64,000 bases of DNA from Collinsella aerofaciens (GCF_028206995.1 NZ_JAQLFL010000005.1:1-64000); one strand, 5' to 3'; positions 7,068-17,226 are shown, counted from the stretch's first letter. Numbers and translations are program-made. The notes: generated by a model from the letters alone, not told the origin.

Positions 7068-7323
7068 AACCGCTCCGATCTTCGCAGAAGCCAATAGAAT
7101 GTGCACCAGAAAATGACCTGGTAGCAGCAGTTATCAGTTTAGCGAGATCAAGGCATAAACAAAGGAAATACCTGTGAGCAGCACTGAGAATTAGGTGTAA
7201 ATCGTTTTGCCAGTCGGTGAAAGGAACAGCGTCTCAGGTTAATTTGCAGTTCAATAAGATTGAAAGTCAATGTCAATGCAAACAATTGAAGGTTAAATAT
7301 ATATCATGCTAGCGCTATCTTCA

Positions 7324-7893
7324 TCAGTTGGCGGCACGTAATGCCGTTTCGGATTCAATCATTTTACGAACGACAAATTTCATTTTTTCATTCTTGGAAA
7401 TAATTATTTCCAGGCAGTCTTTGAGCTCATCATCATTTTGAACAACAATGAGGTTGTTTTTCTTCGAAACTTTAATTTCCTCGGCGTATGAATCCCAGGT
7501 TTGATAGAAGATATCGTCATCTAAGACTAAATCTATTGGATAGACAGCGCCTAGTCTCATTGTCAGCACTCTAAATTTATACTCAGTGGTAAAAAGGTCA
7601 AAAGCATAATCAGACGGCGAGTAGGAGTCGTTCGCATCTGTGCGGTCCAAGGCTGTTTCCTCAACTTTAATTGTTTTTGGACCTGTGAATTGCTGCTTTA
7701 TTTCTTGAGTTGTCCACATGTTGGTGGTTTTTTTTGTGGTAAAAGATAGTTTGATAAAGCGAGCGTCAATCAAATCATGCGATGCAGATTTTACGTCAAC
7801 GCACTGCCCCTGCATGATTGCTTCAACGTTCTCAGCTGATTTTTCTAAGGGCTGATCAATAATGCTCGCCCAGAAATTTTCGTTACCTACCAT
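7324..7893 (-). CDS. Unknown partner of EEP nuclease
   Basis: A 189-aa soluble protein without a domain I recognise; start supported by GGGGA 6 bp upstream. It overlaps the upstream nuclease gene by 11 bp, so the two are translationally coupled. The sequence is AT-rich compared with the housekeeping genes and mixes charged and hydrophobic stretches (LVLDDDIFYQTW, KNNLIVVQNDDEL). No membrane segment is seen. The tight coupling to a nuclease-family gene suggests a cognate partner, such as an immunity or sensor protein, but nothing in the sequence proves this. Confidence 0.7.
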   Translation of the reverse strand: MVGNENFWASIIDQPLEKSAENVEAIMQGQCVDVKSASHDLIDARFIKLSFTTKKTTNMWTTQEIKQQFTGPKTIKVEETALDRTDANDSYSPSDYAFDLFTTEYKFRVLTMRLGAVYPIDLVLDDDIFYQTWDSYAEEIKVSKKNNLIVVQNDDELKDCLEIIISKNEKMKFVVRKMIESETALRAAN

Positions 7894-8722
7894 GACAATT
7901 CCCCATTTCCATAGTTACCAATAGTGGCAAATGGTCACTGTACTTTGAACACGGCTTTGAATTAACAATTAGTTTAGTATCACCGATTTGACGAAGATAG
8001 CGGCAATCAATAATGCAATCCGCCAACTGCCAATCAACAACGATTTGATCCAGAGAATGCCAATAATAGGTGCAGTCGCCCGAACCCCAATAAAATGAAC
8101 CCTGATTAGAATTGGATTCTGATAGGAATTCAAGAGCGGGATTGTACATTACTGGATATGACAACCCGTAGCTATCTCTAACCTTCAGTCTCTGTGCAAC
8201 CTCTTTGAAAAAGGTCGAATTTAAGGAATCGATTATTATCATTTCAGGGTCAAATGGATTGCAATTGAAATCGCCTAATAACATATTGAAACTGCCGGGA
8301 TACGCCCCCTTGGTAGTATTTAGCTCAATCACGAGCTCTTTAATTATTCTTTCGCGACGATATCCATGTGGATCGTTGCGCTTGTCTGGTAGGTGAACAA
8401 TCGAAGTATTCACGGGAACACCGTCAAGCATTAATGTACATGTCAGATTTTTAATAACCGCAGAGGCATGCTGTGAACAAATCGAGGACTTGACGAGTAG
8501 CTTCGTTTTCTCGTTACCATCTATTGTTTCCACGGGCCGATATTGCCCATCAAAGAGTTCAATTAATTTCTGGTAGTCCGTTTGATTAACCTCGGCAAAA
8601 GCCGCTAGATCCACGTCATTCTGTTGAAGAGCCGATTGAATGAGATCCGCAAGGCATTTTCGTTTTAAATTCCAAAAGAATATTTTCAAAACTCCACCTG
8701 ACAGCCCTCGGAATATACTCAC
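7883..8722 (-). CDS. Endonuclease/exonuclease/phosphatase (EEP) family protein
   Basis: 279 aa. The EEP (Mg-dependent DNase I-like) motifs occur in order: WN at 17-18, AEVN with E44, IVHLP near 108-112, GDFNCNPFD at 150-158, SLDQIVV at 223-229 and the terminal SDH at 262-264. The catalytic residues therefore look intact. No signal peptide, so it should act in the cytoplasm. The start is uncertain: GTG at 8722 is given, but a TTG at residue 12 (KIFFWNLKR follows) lies next to GGTGGAG. Family members cut DNA, RNA or phosphoesters, and the substrate cannot be read here. It forms an AT-rich two-gene unit with the downstream unknown gene. Confidence 0.82.
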   Translation of the reverse strand: MSIFRGLSGGVLKIFFWNLKRKCLADLIQSALQQNDVDLAAFAEVNQTDYQKLIELFDGQYRPVETIDGNEKTKLLVKSSICSQHASAVIKNLTCTLMLDGVPVNTSIVHLPDKRNDPHGYRRERIIKELVIELNTTKGAYPGSFNMLLGDFNCNPFDPEMIIIDSLNSTFFKEVAQRLKVRDSYGLSYPVMYNPALEFLSESNSNQGSFYWGSGDCTYYWHSLDQIVVDWQLADCIIDCRYLRQIGDTKLIVNSKPCSKYSDHLPLLVTMEMGNCHGR

Positions 8723-8817
8723 TCAATGATATATACCCTTGAGATGGGGTTCATTTTTGAAAGTAAGTAATTAATTTCAACAATTTGGTTTGGGAAGAGT
8801 CCTTCTATTTGAATATG

Positions 8818-8851
8818 GCGGGTTGGATCGGCGTCAGCCGATACAACCCGC
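8818..8851 (-). terminator. Hairpin after the ugd relic
   Basis: Stem GCGGGTTGGATCGGC/GCCGATACAACCCGC with loop GTCA and one internal mismatch. Its ATCGGC/GCCGAT top is shared with the hairpin that follows intact ugd at 12979-13020, so it looks like the relic's old terminator. Confidence 0.55.
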
Positions 8852-8914
8852 GCTCAATACGGCAACCTTCTGAAGGCGCAGCCGCCCAGCGCAGCTAGCC
8901 TTCCCCGAGTCCCG

Positions 8915-9100
8915 CTAAAACAGAGCCCTTGTGTACATATTGTCCGCAACATCCGCTAACACGTCGCTCCAGCGGTTGGCCACGATCACGCAGCAGCCGG
9001 AATTGAAGAACTCCAGGTCGTGAGCGACATCGAATTTAAAGAACTCAGTCGCGTTCGGTGTGAGCTCTTTGGCCACCACGTTCGCGCCCTGGGCCCTCGC
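8915..9100 (-). pseudogene. Relic of ugd 3' end
   Basis: The translated frame ends [32 protein letters not shown], then ALF and stop. This aligns residue by residue with the C-terminus of the intact ugd product ([32 protein letters not shown]). DNA identity is obvious over about 130 bp. Only the last 50 or so codons remain, lying against the stop codon of the STAND gene. Confidence 0.85.
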
Positions 9101-9108
9101 TCCGACGG

Positions 9109-12100
9109 CTAAAATGGGCGAAGGAACTCGCGGACCTCTGCGTCTTCCATCCATCGCTTCACCGAGGCTATCGCGTCTTCTAAAACCATGCGGTGCCGCA
9201 TATAGGTAACTCCGGGCAAATTCTCAATCACCTCTTCAATGAAGTCAATCTTCCCTTGAAGAAGAGGGATTTCGCTTCCGCTCCACGATGCGCCGAAATA
9301 AGACATGATTACTGGGATCTCCTTGAGCTCTTCTGAGCTAAGGCCCTCTTGGCATAGCAATACTATGTACCTGACCTTAAGATTCTTGGGTAACTCCATT
9401 GCGATATCTGGCAGATAGTCGACAAGCTTCCCATCACGCATCGAACGCGACGCCAGCCAAGACACGACAGCATCGCCGCAATGTTCAATAGAGTAATTAA
9501 GAAAATGCTTCAGAGCGAAAGACTTCATCATGCGCCGCGGGCTTGTCTCAACTCCCTCTATGGCCTTCCATACGCCATCGGTTGCGATTTCGCAGTTCTC
9601 CTCCCTCCATACTGCTTCGCCTAAATTCTTCATCGCATAAGTCGCATTAAACTCCATGAGCACGGGCATTGCCCTCTCAGGAAATTGACCATCGTTGGCG
9701 ACGATAAAACGAAGAAGATCCTCATTCCAATGGGCGCTCGTTCCGCTTACGAGATAAAGCAAGATTTCTTCCGCAAGGCGCAGCATTTCAGGCTTGTAGA
9801 CAAACGCCTTCTGCTCGGCATTGTTGATGTTGCTGGGAAGAAGCCTGTAAAAGCCTCGCGAACCCCTGTCCAGCTTCTGCAGGACGCCGGCCACGTATCT
9901 AGCGAAAAACCCCGGCGTAGCAGATTCGATTTCCATTGCCACCTCATACGAAACGGTTTCGCCGTATTCGCTGGCTCCTTCCTCGATATCCCTTGCCAGC
10001 TCGGGACTGACTCCGTACTTCTCAAATAGCACTTCGTCAATCCGACTAAGCCATTCGGGAATCTCATTCTTCCCTCGCTTCAGAGCAAGAGCACGAACCC
10101 GATCGACGCCGAGCAAGTCAATCCAGCGAATAAGCAAATCGTCCGGGATCGTATACAAGGGTGCATCTGACAGGATGATCGAATCTGCGCATTCGGTCAA
10201 AGTATCAGCACCAAGAATCATGACATCCCTCAGGAGTGGGTAAGGAATGTAAGTTGAGCTCTGCCGGCCGGCAGAGCTCACAATCGAGATTGCCTTCACC
10301 AGTTCTGCCGAGCTTGCTGTTTGAACAACCTCGGTCAATTCCTCTGAGATACCGTGTCCAAGGAAGTCGTCTAAGAAGATCTGGGCTGCAATCCGAATCT
10401 CGGGCGACGCGGCGAGAAACGGGAGTCCTTCTTCGGCAATGACACCTTGGGAAATGAGTTCTTTCTCCAATTGGACAAACCCAGGCAAGCTGCAAATCTT
10501 AATCGATTCAATTCGGGAAACATATCCTTCATATATCTCCTCCAAGGTCTCTTTCCACAACTTACCGGCCCCGTCGTCGCCGCCGATACCCCGAAGCCCA
10601 GTAATCACCGAATCGCAGAGAAGGCTCAGCTCCGAACAGCCCCTGAGCTCCTTGAGGCAAGCGATTGCTCGCCTCCGCAAGCCGATCATCGCCTCGGTGT
10701 AAACATGGTTACCGTGGATGAACGTGACCTTGTTTCCCTCCATCCTTGTCGGGCCGTCGTACGTTGCCGCCAGTAAAGCCTCAACATAATAGGCAAGCAG
10801 GACCCCGTATCTATTTTCTTTTGTTTTGCGAAACTCACACGCAAGGCGTTCAAGGACCTCGTTCTCGTATTGAAAATCGTCCGAATACGAGTCTTCGTTG
10901 AAGCACATGGTCGTCGTGAGAGCTTTCTTCGCCTCCTGTGGAGGCAGGATGTTCTTCCCTAAAGCCATGAAGAACAGCTCTTCAGGCTCGCTGAATTGAG
11001 GGGCATGCAAAAAGGGTGTGAGGGATACGAGAATCCGAGATTCAGGTAAATAGGAACTAGGGCTCTTGTCAAATCGGCAAGCAAGGTAATCGTAGCTACC
11101 AGGCTTGCTGTCTTCGATTGCCCCGAGAATGTGACCAAGGCCCTTCTCGCCGAGAAGGAAATGATATTCGCCCACCATTTCCCATCGTTTCTCCTCGTTG
11201 GCCAATACCCAAATGTCGTCCAACTGCGATTTCAAGGAGGAAATAAGCTCTTCGCTGTAGAAATTGTTTACAAGGATGGCGACAATACTGGGGCATCGAG
11301 CATTGCCGTGTTCAAGCTCATCGACATCGGAAAGAGTCAGGCTTTTCTCCGCGATGAAAGCCTGGTAAAGCAAATAATCCCTCAAAACCTGTTCGCCCGG
11401 CGCCACCGCAACCATACCCTGGCAGGCATCCACTAGCTCGTCGTGGCACAGTTCTGCGCAAGCATCTACGTAGCAGTCACGAGAAATTCCAGCCTTGGCA
11501 AGCAGCTTGTCTAGATCTTTGTTCCCCTCTACCCTGTGTGCGTCCAAAACCGAGACGATCGTAGCTGCCCTTTTGGCGTTGCCGCCCAGAAGGGAAACCT
11601 TCTCTCCGTAGCAAGCTTCTATGAGGCGCGGCATCGTGGAGAATACTTCGACCCCACGTTCTTTAGCGACCTCGGCTGCCGCGCAGGCTAACCGCATATT
11701 ACCCCTCGACAAGCGGGCAATATCCGCAGATGCTCCCCCTTTCGCGATACCGAATCCGTTCTCGACCACGTTTAAGGCCGTTTCTTCGTCAAGCGGGTTG
11801 ACCTCATAGAGATAAGGCATACAGAACTTTGAAATGGAGATCTTAACATGCTCGAACGCATAATTTCTTACGGTCAAAAGGACCTTGATATTACCCCTGT
11901 TGGACACGAAATCCGCAAACCCAGCAAGATCGGAAAGCTCGTTGGCGTCATCGAGCAGAATTATCGTAGGGTCCTCTTTGGGAACATCATTCGCCAAATC
12001 GTCCCAGATTGGCAACTTGTTCGATTGAATGACAAGAGGATGCGCGCCGCTGCTATTTGCAAATCTACGTAGAACCTCTAGGCAAAGCCTGGTCTTTCCG

Positions 12101-12738
12101 CAGCCAGGGCGCCCATGCACCAAGACGAACTGATTTTCTTCGAGTGCAGTAAGAAGCTCATTGATTTCATTATCCCTGCCAAACAAATCGACCTTTAGAG
12201 TTGAGGCGAAGCTGTTTCTTTCGACCGCGGATTCGAATTGGTCCGGGGACATAATTTGCCCAGTACCCACCTCGATGCCCAGATGCTCTTTCGCAAGATT
12301 TGGGTACCGCCGGGCTAACAAACTCGCCATTTCGTCCGTGCCCACAAGTTCGACGCGATCGTCGACGCCCCTTAGATAGCTGAGGTCAGAACTGTCTAGC
12401 CTTCGGCATGAATATGCGATGACTATCTTGACCAACTGCCCGGACTCGAGCTCTTTTCTTTCGGTCTCTAGGCACTTCTCGATATCCGCTTCAATTTTAT
12501 TCTTCGCTTCAGCTCTATCCGGATAATGGCCGCATTCGAGATAGGCGAATTTGTTGTGGGGTAAAAGCCAGATTGTGTCCGGCGTCCCCGGGGCCGTTGC
12601 AGCCGAGTGAGCAGCAGACCCCCTGTGTACGGGCTTGTCATACCTAAAACGCTGCGAAAGCAATTCCTGAGCAAGGTTCTGAAAGGCAGCAGGATCAAGC
12701 CTGGCGATTCTGTCTCTGATTTCAATTTCTCTGCTCAT
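9109..12738 (-). CDS. STAND NTPase with N-terminal nuclease-like domain (Avs-like)
   Basis: 1209 aa. The ATG at 12738 is preferred; a TTG at 12771 also opens the frame, and GGAGGAG lies 12 bp before the ATG. Residues about 1-150 resemble the PD-(D/E)XK-like domain found at the N-terminus of some antiviral STAND proteins: FQNLAQELLSQRF, GTPDTIWL (51-58) and YLECGHYP with E68. Residues about 185-400 are a P-loop NTPase with Walker A HGRPGCGKT (208-216), Walker B IILLDD (259-264) and a sensor-like LLTVRNYA. The remaining 800 residues look like helical repeats, as in STAND sensor regions. In known Avs proteins the C-terminus binds a phage protein and the NTPase oligomerises to activate the nuclease. 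This gene is single, on the minus strand, flanked by duplicated ugd ends. A phage-defence role is inferred. Confidence 0.8.
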   Translation of the reverse strand: MSREIEIRDRIARLDPAAFQNLAQELLSQRFRYDKPVHRGSAAHSAATAPGTPDTIWLLPHNKFAYLECGHYPDRAEAKNKIEADIEKCLETERKELESGQLVKIVIAYSCRRLDSSDLSYLRGVDDRVELVGTDEMASLLARRYPNLAKEHLGIEVGTGQIMSPDQFESAVERNSFASTLKVDLFGRDNEINELLTALEENQFVLVHGRPGCGKTRLCLEVLRRFANSSGAHPLVIQSNKLPIWDDLANDVPKEDPTIILLDDANELSDLAGFADFVSNRGNIKVLLTVRNYAFEHVKISISKFCMPYLYEVNPLDEETALNVVENGFGIAKGGASADIARLSRGNMRLACAAAEVAKERGVEVFSTMPRLIEACYGEKVSLLGGNAKRAATIVSVLDAHRVEGNKDLDKLLAKAGISRDCYVDACAELCHDELVDACQGMVAVAPGEQVLRDYLLYQAFIAEKSLTLSDVDELEHGNARCPSIVAILVNNFYSEELISSLKSQLDDIWVLANEEKRWEMVGEYHFLLGEKGLGHILGAIEDSKPGSYDYLACRFDKSPSSYLPESRILVSLTPFLHAPQFSEPEELFFMALGKNILPPQEAKKALTTTMCFNEDSYSDDFQYENEVLERLACEFRKTKENRYGVLLAYYVEALLAATYDGPTRMEGNKVTFIHGNHVYTEAMIGLRRRAIACLKELRGCSELSLLCDSVITGLRGIGGDDGAGKLWKETLEEIYEGYVSRIESIKICSLPGFVQLEKELISQGVIAEEGLPFLAASPEIRIAAQIFLDDFLGHGISEELTEVVQTASSAELVKAISIVSSAGRQSSTYIPYPLLRDVMILGADTLTECADSIILSDAPLYTIPDDLLIRWIDLLGVDRVRALALKRGKNEIPEWLSRIDEVLFEKYGVSPELARDIEEGASEYGETVSYEVAMEIESATPGFFARYVAGVLQKLDRGSRGFYRLLPSNINNAEQKAFVYKPEMLRLAEEILLYLVSGTSAHWNEDLLRFIVANDGQFPERAMPVLMEFNATYAMKNLGEAVWREENCEIATDGVWKAIEGVETSPRRMMKSFALKHFLNYSIEHCGDAVVSWLASRSMRDGKLVDYLPDIAMELPKNLKVRYIVLLCQEGLSSEELKEIPVIMSYFGASWSGSEIPLLQGKIDFIEEVIENLPGVTYMRHRMVLEDAIASVKRWMEDAEVREFLRPF

Positions 12739-12978
12739 CAAAGCTGCACGCTCCTCCGCTTTCTCTGGCAATCCAAAGGCCCTCGGCTAATGGTTGTCTC
12801 AAACCGCCACAGTAAGATTGATAATATGGCATACGCCGCATTGGCGAAAACACGATTGCCGATAGCAAAACGATACCGTTCCGCGGCGCGCGCGTCGCAC
12901 CTTCTCGCGCACACCGCGGAACAAATGACACTGGGCTTGGGACAGCAGTGGCAGTAAATGTATTAGGCGAGAATAACA
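12739..12978. other. Upstream region of STAND gene with GC-rich dyad
   Basis: No gene seen. GTTCCGCGG (12878-12886) and CCGCGGAAC (12914-12922) form a 9-bp inverted repeat with further CGCGCG complementarity inside. It could be an operator or an RNA hairpin in the leader of the STAND gene. Confidence 0.45.
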
Positions 12979-13020
12979 GAGCACGGGGTGTATCGGCGCC
13001 AGCCGATACACCCCGTGCTC
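12979..13020 (-). terminator. Terminator-like hairpin of ugd / polysaccharide operon
   Basis: A perfect 19-bp stem (12979-12997, 13002-13020) with loop GCCA, 51 bp past the ugd stop codon. There is no T-run on the minus strand, so it may stop polymerase by stem strength or protect the mRNA end. A diverged copy follows the ugd relic at 8818-8851. Confidence 0.6.
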
Positions 13021-13071
13021 AACTTAGTTTCTGTATTTAGATTGCGGAAGACCTGCGCAAGACGCTATTCC

Positions 13072-14331
13072 CTAGTCCCGCTTAAACAGATCCCTGGTAT
13101 AGACCTTGTCCGCGACGTCCGCGAGCTCGTCGCTCCAGCGGTTGGCGACGATCACGTCGCAGCCGGCCTTGAAGGCCTCCAGGTCGTGGGTCACCTCGGA
13201 GCCGAAGAACTCCGGCGCGTCCAGCGTGGGCTCGTAGACCACCACGGGCACGCCCTTTGCCTTCACGCGCTTCATGACGCCCTGGATGGAGCTCGCACGG
13301 AAGTTGTCGGAGTTGGACTTCATCGTCAGGCGGTAGACGCCCACGACCGGCCTCTCCTTGCCCTCGTACACGCGGTCCCACACCATCTGCAGCACCTCGT
13401 CCGCCACGAAGTCCTTACGGGTGCGGTTGGCCTCGACGATGGCCTCGATCAGGTTCTGGGGCACGTCCTTGTAGTTCGCGAGCAGCTGCTTGGTGTCCTT
13501 GGGCAGGCAGTAGCCGCCGTAGCCGAAGCTGGGGTTGTTGTAGTGGCTGCCGATGCGCGGCTCCAGGCACACGCCGTCGATGACGTCGCGGGTGTTGAGG
13601 CCGCGGACCTCGCAGTAGGTGTCGAGCTCGTTGAAGTAGGCCACGCGCAGCGCCAGGTAGGTGTTTGCGAAGAGCTTGACGGCCTCGGCCTCGGTGGTGC
13701 CCAGGACGAGCTCCGGGATGCCCTTGGTACCGTCGGCATTCACACGCTCGAGCTCGGCGGGGTCGGCGCCCTGCGCGAGCAGGCCGGCGAAGCGCTCGGC
13801 GGCCGCCACGGCCTCGGCGTCGTCCTTCGGCGCGCCCACCACGATACGACTGGGGTGCAGGTTGTCGTATAGAGCTTTGCTCTCGCGCAGGAACTCGGGG
13901 CTGAAGAAGATCTTGGAGTCTCCCAGCCTCTCGCGCAGGCCCGCGGTGTAGCCAACGGGGATAGTCGACTTGATGACGATCCAGGCGTCCGGGTTCACCG
14001 AGCGAACAGCGGCGATGGCGGCCTCGACGGAGGAAGTATCAAAGAAGTTCTTATCGGAGTCGTAGTTGGTGGGCGTGGCGATGACGACGTAGTCAGCGCC
14101 CGCGTAGGCCTCGGCCACATCCACAGTGGCGTGCAGGTCGAGCTCGCGCTCCCCCGCCTTGGCCTCTGCCAGGAAGCGCTCGATCTCGTCGTCCTGGATG
14201 GGCGATACGTAGCCGTTGATCTTCTCGACCTTCTCGGGCACGATGTCCAGCGCGTGCACCTCGTTGTACTGCGAAAGAAGTACGGCGAGGGACAGGCCGA
14301 CATAGCCGGTACCGGCGACAGCGATTTTCAT
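13072..14331 (-). CDS. ugd: UDP-glucose 6-dehydrogenase
   Basis: 419 aa; start at 14331 ([14 protein letters not shown]) with AAGAAG upstream. It oxidises UDP-glucose to UDP-glucuronate with two NAD+, supplying a precursor for the polysaccharide made by this operon. The Rossmann GTGYVG motif is at residues 7-12, FSPEFLRES follows the central region, and the catalytic Cys lies in [13 protein letters not shown]. The length fits the short bacterial Ugd type. It is the last gene of the operon, 62 bp after wzx. A degenerate copy of its 3' end lies beyond the STAND gene. Confidence 0.95.
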   Translation of the reverse strand: MKIAVAGTGYVGLSLAVLLSQYNEVHALDIVPEKVEKINGYVSPIQDDEIERFLAEAKAGERELDLHATVDVAEAYAGADYVVIATPTNYDSDKNFFDTSSVEAAIAAVRSVNPDAWIVIKSTIPVGYTAGLRERLGDSKIFFSPEFLRESKALYDNLHPSRIVVGAPKDDAEAVAAAERFAGLLAQGADPAELERVNADGTKGIPELVLGTTEAEAVKLFANTYLALRVAYFNELDTYCEVRGLNTRDVIDGVCLEPRIGSHYNNPSFGYGGYCLPKDTKQLLANYKDVPQNLIEAIVEANRTRKDFVADEVLQMVWDRVYEGKERPVVGVYRLTMKSNSDNFRASSIQGVMKRVKAKGVPVVVYEPTLDAPEFFGSEVTHDLEAFKAGCDVIVANRWSDELADVADKVYTRDLFKRD

Positions 14332-14393
14332 GGGAATCTTCTTTCTATCTGGGGTTTTCAAGGTGCCATACGTGATGGAACGATCAGAATGAG

Positions 14394-15824
14394 CTATCTC
14401 TTAATTAGAGCCGTGAGGTATTTCAGCTGGCCAGTGAGCGCATATCCAGTGATTAGCGCAATGCTGCTCACAAGCAACTTTACGATGAGAGAGAGGAAAA
14501 CATCTTCCATGGGTATAAAGGCGCCAACTCCCGCAACAGCAGCAATGCCCACGATGCCAACAGCAATCTCAGGCAAGAAATTTAGCAGGCAATAGTAAGG
14601 TCTGCCGAAACCACGTTTCACTAGGAAATACGCTAGAGGAACCATATGAAGGCAGTATGCTGCGAAGATGCCGTAAGCCACTGTGAGGATGGAACCGCCA
14701 GCCAGGCCCGCCAGCAGCCCGGAAATGGTGATCGCGGTGTTCACAAGACCAACCTTAAACATGTAATCTGTGCGTCCTATGCTCTGGAAAAACGCACCCG
14801 AAGGGTTGCCCATCATCTGGAAGTAGACCGACAAAGCAAGCACGGCGAACACCGGCGCGGCTTGCTCCCATCCTGGCCCGTAGAAGACAGCAATGATTTC
14901 CGCCGAAGCACAGCTGAATACCACCGCCACAGCAACACCCACTAGCGAGAGCAGCTTTTCGATACGCATCCAGCACTCGTAGATGCGGTCGACATCGTCT
15001 TGATGCTCTGCCATGAACGGCTGGATGACCGAGCCTATGACACTGGAGAACGCTGTCATGGGATAGGTTGTCAATTTATAAGCCTTATCGTAAAAGCCCA
15101 AGGCCGCAGTTCCCTGCATACCGCCAACGAGCATGTTATCGAGGTTGCGGGAGAAGTAATTGACCAAGCTGAACCCAAACTGGTAAGCAGAATAGGAGAA
15201 TATCTTCTTAAGCGTGCAAATGAAATGAGCGTTTATCTGCCTGATTGGTCGCGCTACGATGTTCCAGAAGAACACCACCGCTGCAGATAGCACAGTCTGA
15301 AGGACGAGCGCATAGCAGCCCGCACCCAAGGCGGAGGCCGCGATTGCGACCCCTCCAGAGACTACTGTAGCCGCCACAAGACGTACGCCAATGGCGGCGA
15401 AGCGCAACTCCTTGAGCATAAGGCCATTTGGCACCATATTGAGCGTGGAGAACAGCAGCGCGGGGGCCGAGGCAAGGCACAAGGGCACAAGCCGGGCGTC
15501 CCCGTAGACTGCGGCGATGCATGGCGATGCGGCACAAAAGACCAGAGAAAGCCCTGCAGCCAAAAGTGCCGAAAATGCAAATAGACCGCCATACTCACGT
15601 TCCGTAAGGTCGCGATACTGCACGATAGCAGTGCCCACGCCCATATCAGAAAACAAGCTGAATAGCCCAGTGAACACGGTGACAATAGCCATAAGCCCAA
15701 AATCACCCGGCGAGATCAGTCTTGCCAGCACGGCCGTTATCACGAGTTGAGCACCCATGCTGACATACTTAGACCCAAACTGCATAAGGGCAGCACTGCG
15801 CATGCCCGTATTTGATTTAGACAC
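14394..15824 (-). CDS. wzx: Polysaccharide flippase (Wzx / MATE-like)
   Basis: About 476 aa with 12-14 predicted membrane helices, typical for Wzx. It opens with the family-like [18 protein letters not shown] and includes [14 protein letters not shown], both hallmarks of O-antigen and teichuronate translocases. It should flip lipid-linked repeat units across the membrane. The start is GTG 15824 (VSKSNTG) or ATG 15803; the open frame further 5' encodes the tail of an unrelated acetyltransferase, so the longer product is not credible as one protein. It lies between the acetyltransferase relic and ugd. Confidence 0.88.
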   Translation of the reverse strand: MSKSNTGMRSAALMQFGSKYVSMGAQLVITAVLARLISPGDFGLMAIVTVFTGLFSLFSDMGVGTAIVQYRDLTEREYGGLFAFSALLAAGLSLVFCAASPCIAAVYGDARLVPLCLASAPALLFSTLNMVPNGLMLKELRFAAIGVRLVAATVVSGGVAIAASALGAGCYALVLQTVLSAAVVFFWNIVARPIRQINAHFICTLKKIFSYSAYQFGFSLVNYFSRNLDNMLVGGMQGTAALGFYDKAYKLTTYPMTAFSSVIGSVIQPFMAEHQDDVDRIYECWMRIEKLLSLVGVAVAVVFSCASAEIIAVFYGPGWEQAAPVFAVLALSVYFQMMGNPSGAFFQSIGRTDYMFKVGLVNTAITISGLLAGLAGGSILTVAYGIFAAYCLHMVPLAYFLVKRGFGRPYYCLLNFLPEIAVGIVGIAAVAGVGAFIPMEDVFLSLIVKLLVSSIALITGYALTGQLKYLTALIKR

Positions 15825-15825
15825 T

Positions 15826-16235
15826 TTCCATATTCCAAACTTTAGCGGCCTCAATGGCCTGGTATATCTGTTCCTCTTGTGGATTACACGCGCCGGCACG
15901 CCGCCAACAACCTGTCGCTCCGGGAAATTACGCGCGACCACTTCACCCACAATGGCGTGCGAGCCAACAGTGACGCCGGACATTATTTGTACGCAGCACC
16001 CGATCCAAGCGTCATTGCCCAACACTTTCTCAGCCCAACGTTGCTTTGCTCATTCATCGGTTTATCAAGTCTTTAATGGCGATGCAAGTCCGCACGCACG
16101 AGAGAACCATAGGCAACATTCAGTCGCGCCCAATGACGTCTTTCACGCATCGAGGTAGCCAGCATCCCACCGTTGACATACGCCCCTCCCGATGAATATA
16201 TGTTCAGGATAACGAATCGCTATGTCGGCCGTCGG
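15826..16235 (-). pseudogene. Relic of a hexapeptide-repeat acyltransferase
   Basis: In-frame and frameshifted pieces show left-handed beta-helix acetyltransferase sequence: HIFIGRGV near 16210, GNDAWIGC near 16015, then TVGSHAIVGEVVARNFPE and VVGGVPARVI. Frame changes and stops interrupt it, and its last part reads through in frame into wzx. It was probably a sugar O-acetyltransferase of the polysaccharide pathway, now dead, which would remove an acetyl modification from the glycan. Confidence 0.7.
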
Positions 16236-16323
16236 TCAACCGAGAGAGCCGATCCCCCTCAGTTCCTGCATGTTAGTCTCAAGTCATTCGTTAGCCTTGG
16301 ATTGCGAAAGCCTATTCTGAACA

Positions 16324-17226
16324 TTAGGAAGAAGTCACACGATATCCCTCCTCGAAATACGATGGACTCAATCCATAGCGGCACATGAGCTCGGCCATGA
16401 TGGCATCGTTACGCCCTCCCGCCACATTCGCGTTGCAAAGAGCGTCTGAACGAGGACCCTCCAATTGATAGGGATGATTCTGTCTGTTCGGAGCATATGC
16501 CACCTCGATGCCGTTGGCGAGCTCGAAGAACTTGAGATAAAGGTCGTCTGCAGGCCAGGCTACTCCACGTATGGCCTCTATATCCAGCGATGCGAGGTCG
16601 AAAGCTGCGGCAGGATACAACGTCCCGGCGCCGCCGGTTGCAAGCAACCGGCGGCTGGGGACTGAAAAAGCGTCCTTATGCTCCCAGCCCCATTTTTCAT
16701 AAGGAAGTAAATCTCCGGCAACATCAAACCCTATGAGATGACAGCGCCTTGCCACAACGCAATAGGGAACAGCCTCGTGGGCCGTGAGAAGCGATTCGAC
16801 CATGTCTGCTGGATAGATGAGATCATCGTCCGCCGTGATAATGAGCGAGTCCGGGAACTCTTGAAATGCGAAGAGATATTTCTTGTGCGGCCCCAAATCC
16901 TCGTAACCCATTCTGATTTCAAGACCATATTGTTCAAGGTCAAGCAAATCATCGGAAAGCGTGTCCCTTTGGATAGACTCATCAAGATAAAGCAGAACCT
17001 TTGAGGGTCTCACTGATTGCATGAGTAGGGAACGGATGGCCATATGGACCGCATTGAGACGCGCCCCATAGCTTGTAAGAGATATATATGTATTATTGCT
17101 GATGGGCGCGCTCATGTAAGGGCGAAAATCAAATTTACTGACCTCACGCAGCCTGGAACGCCTCTCAATCTCGAACCTAACAAGCGAAGGGTGCTTAACA
17201 CAGCGAGCGGCTTTTCTTAATAACAT
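16324..17226 (-). CDS. Glycosyltransferase, GT-A type
   Basis: 300 aa; ATG at 17226 with TAGGAA upstream, 7 bp after the preceding gene, which excludes the longer frame to 17364. An N-terminal basic segment is followed by ISLTSYGARLNAVHMAIRSL and the metal-binding region IITADDDLIYPADMVESL, with later DDLYLKF. This resembles a glycosyltransferase group common in surface polysaccharide loci. No membrane segment. It should add a sugar to the lipid-linked repeat unit; donor and acceptor unknown. Last transferase before the acetyltransferase relic. Confidence 0.75.
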   Translation of the reverse strand: MLLRKAARCVKHPSLVRFEIERRSRLREVSKFDFRPYMSAPISNNTYISLTSYGARLNAVHMAIRSLLMQSVRPSKVLLYLDESIQRDTLSDDLLDLEQYGLEIRMGYEDLGPHKKYLFAFQEFPDSLIITADDDLIYPADMVESLLTAHEAVPYCVVARRCHLIGFDVAGDLLPYEKWGWEHKDAFSVPSRRLLATGGAGTLYPAAAFDLASLDIEAIRGVAWPADDLYLKFFELANGIEVAYAPNRQNHPYQLEGPRSDALCNANVAGGRNDAIMAELMCRYGLSPSYFEEGYRVTSS

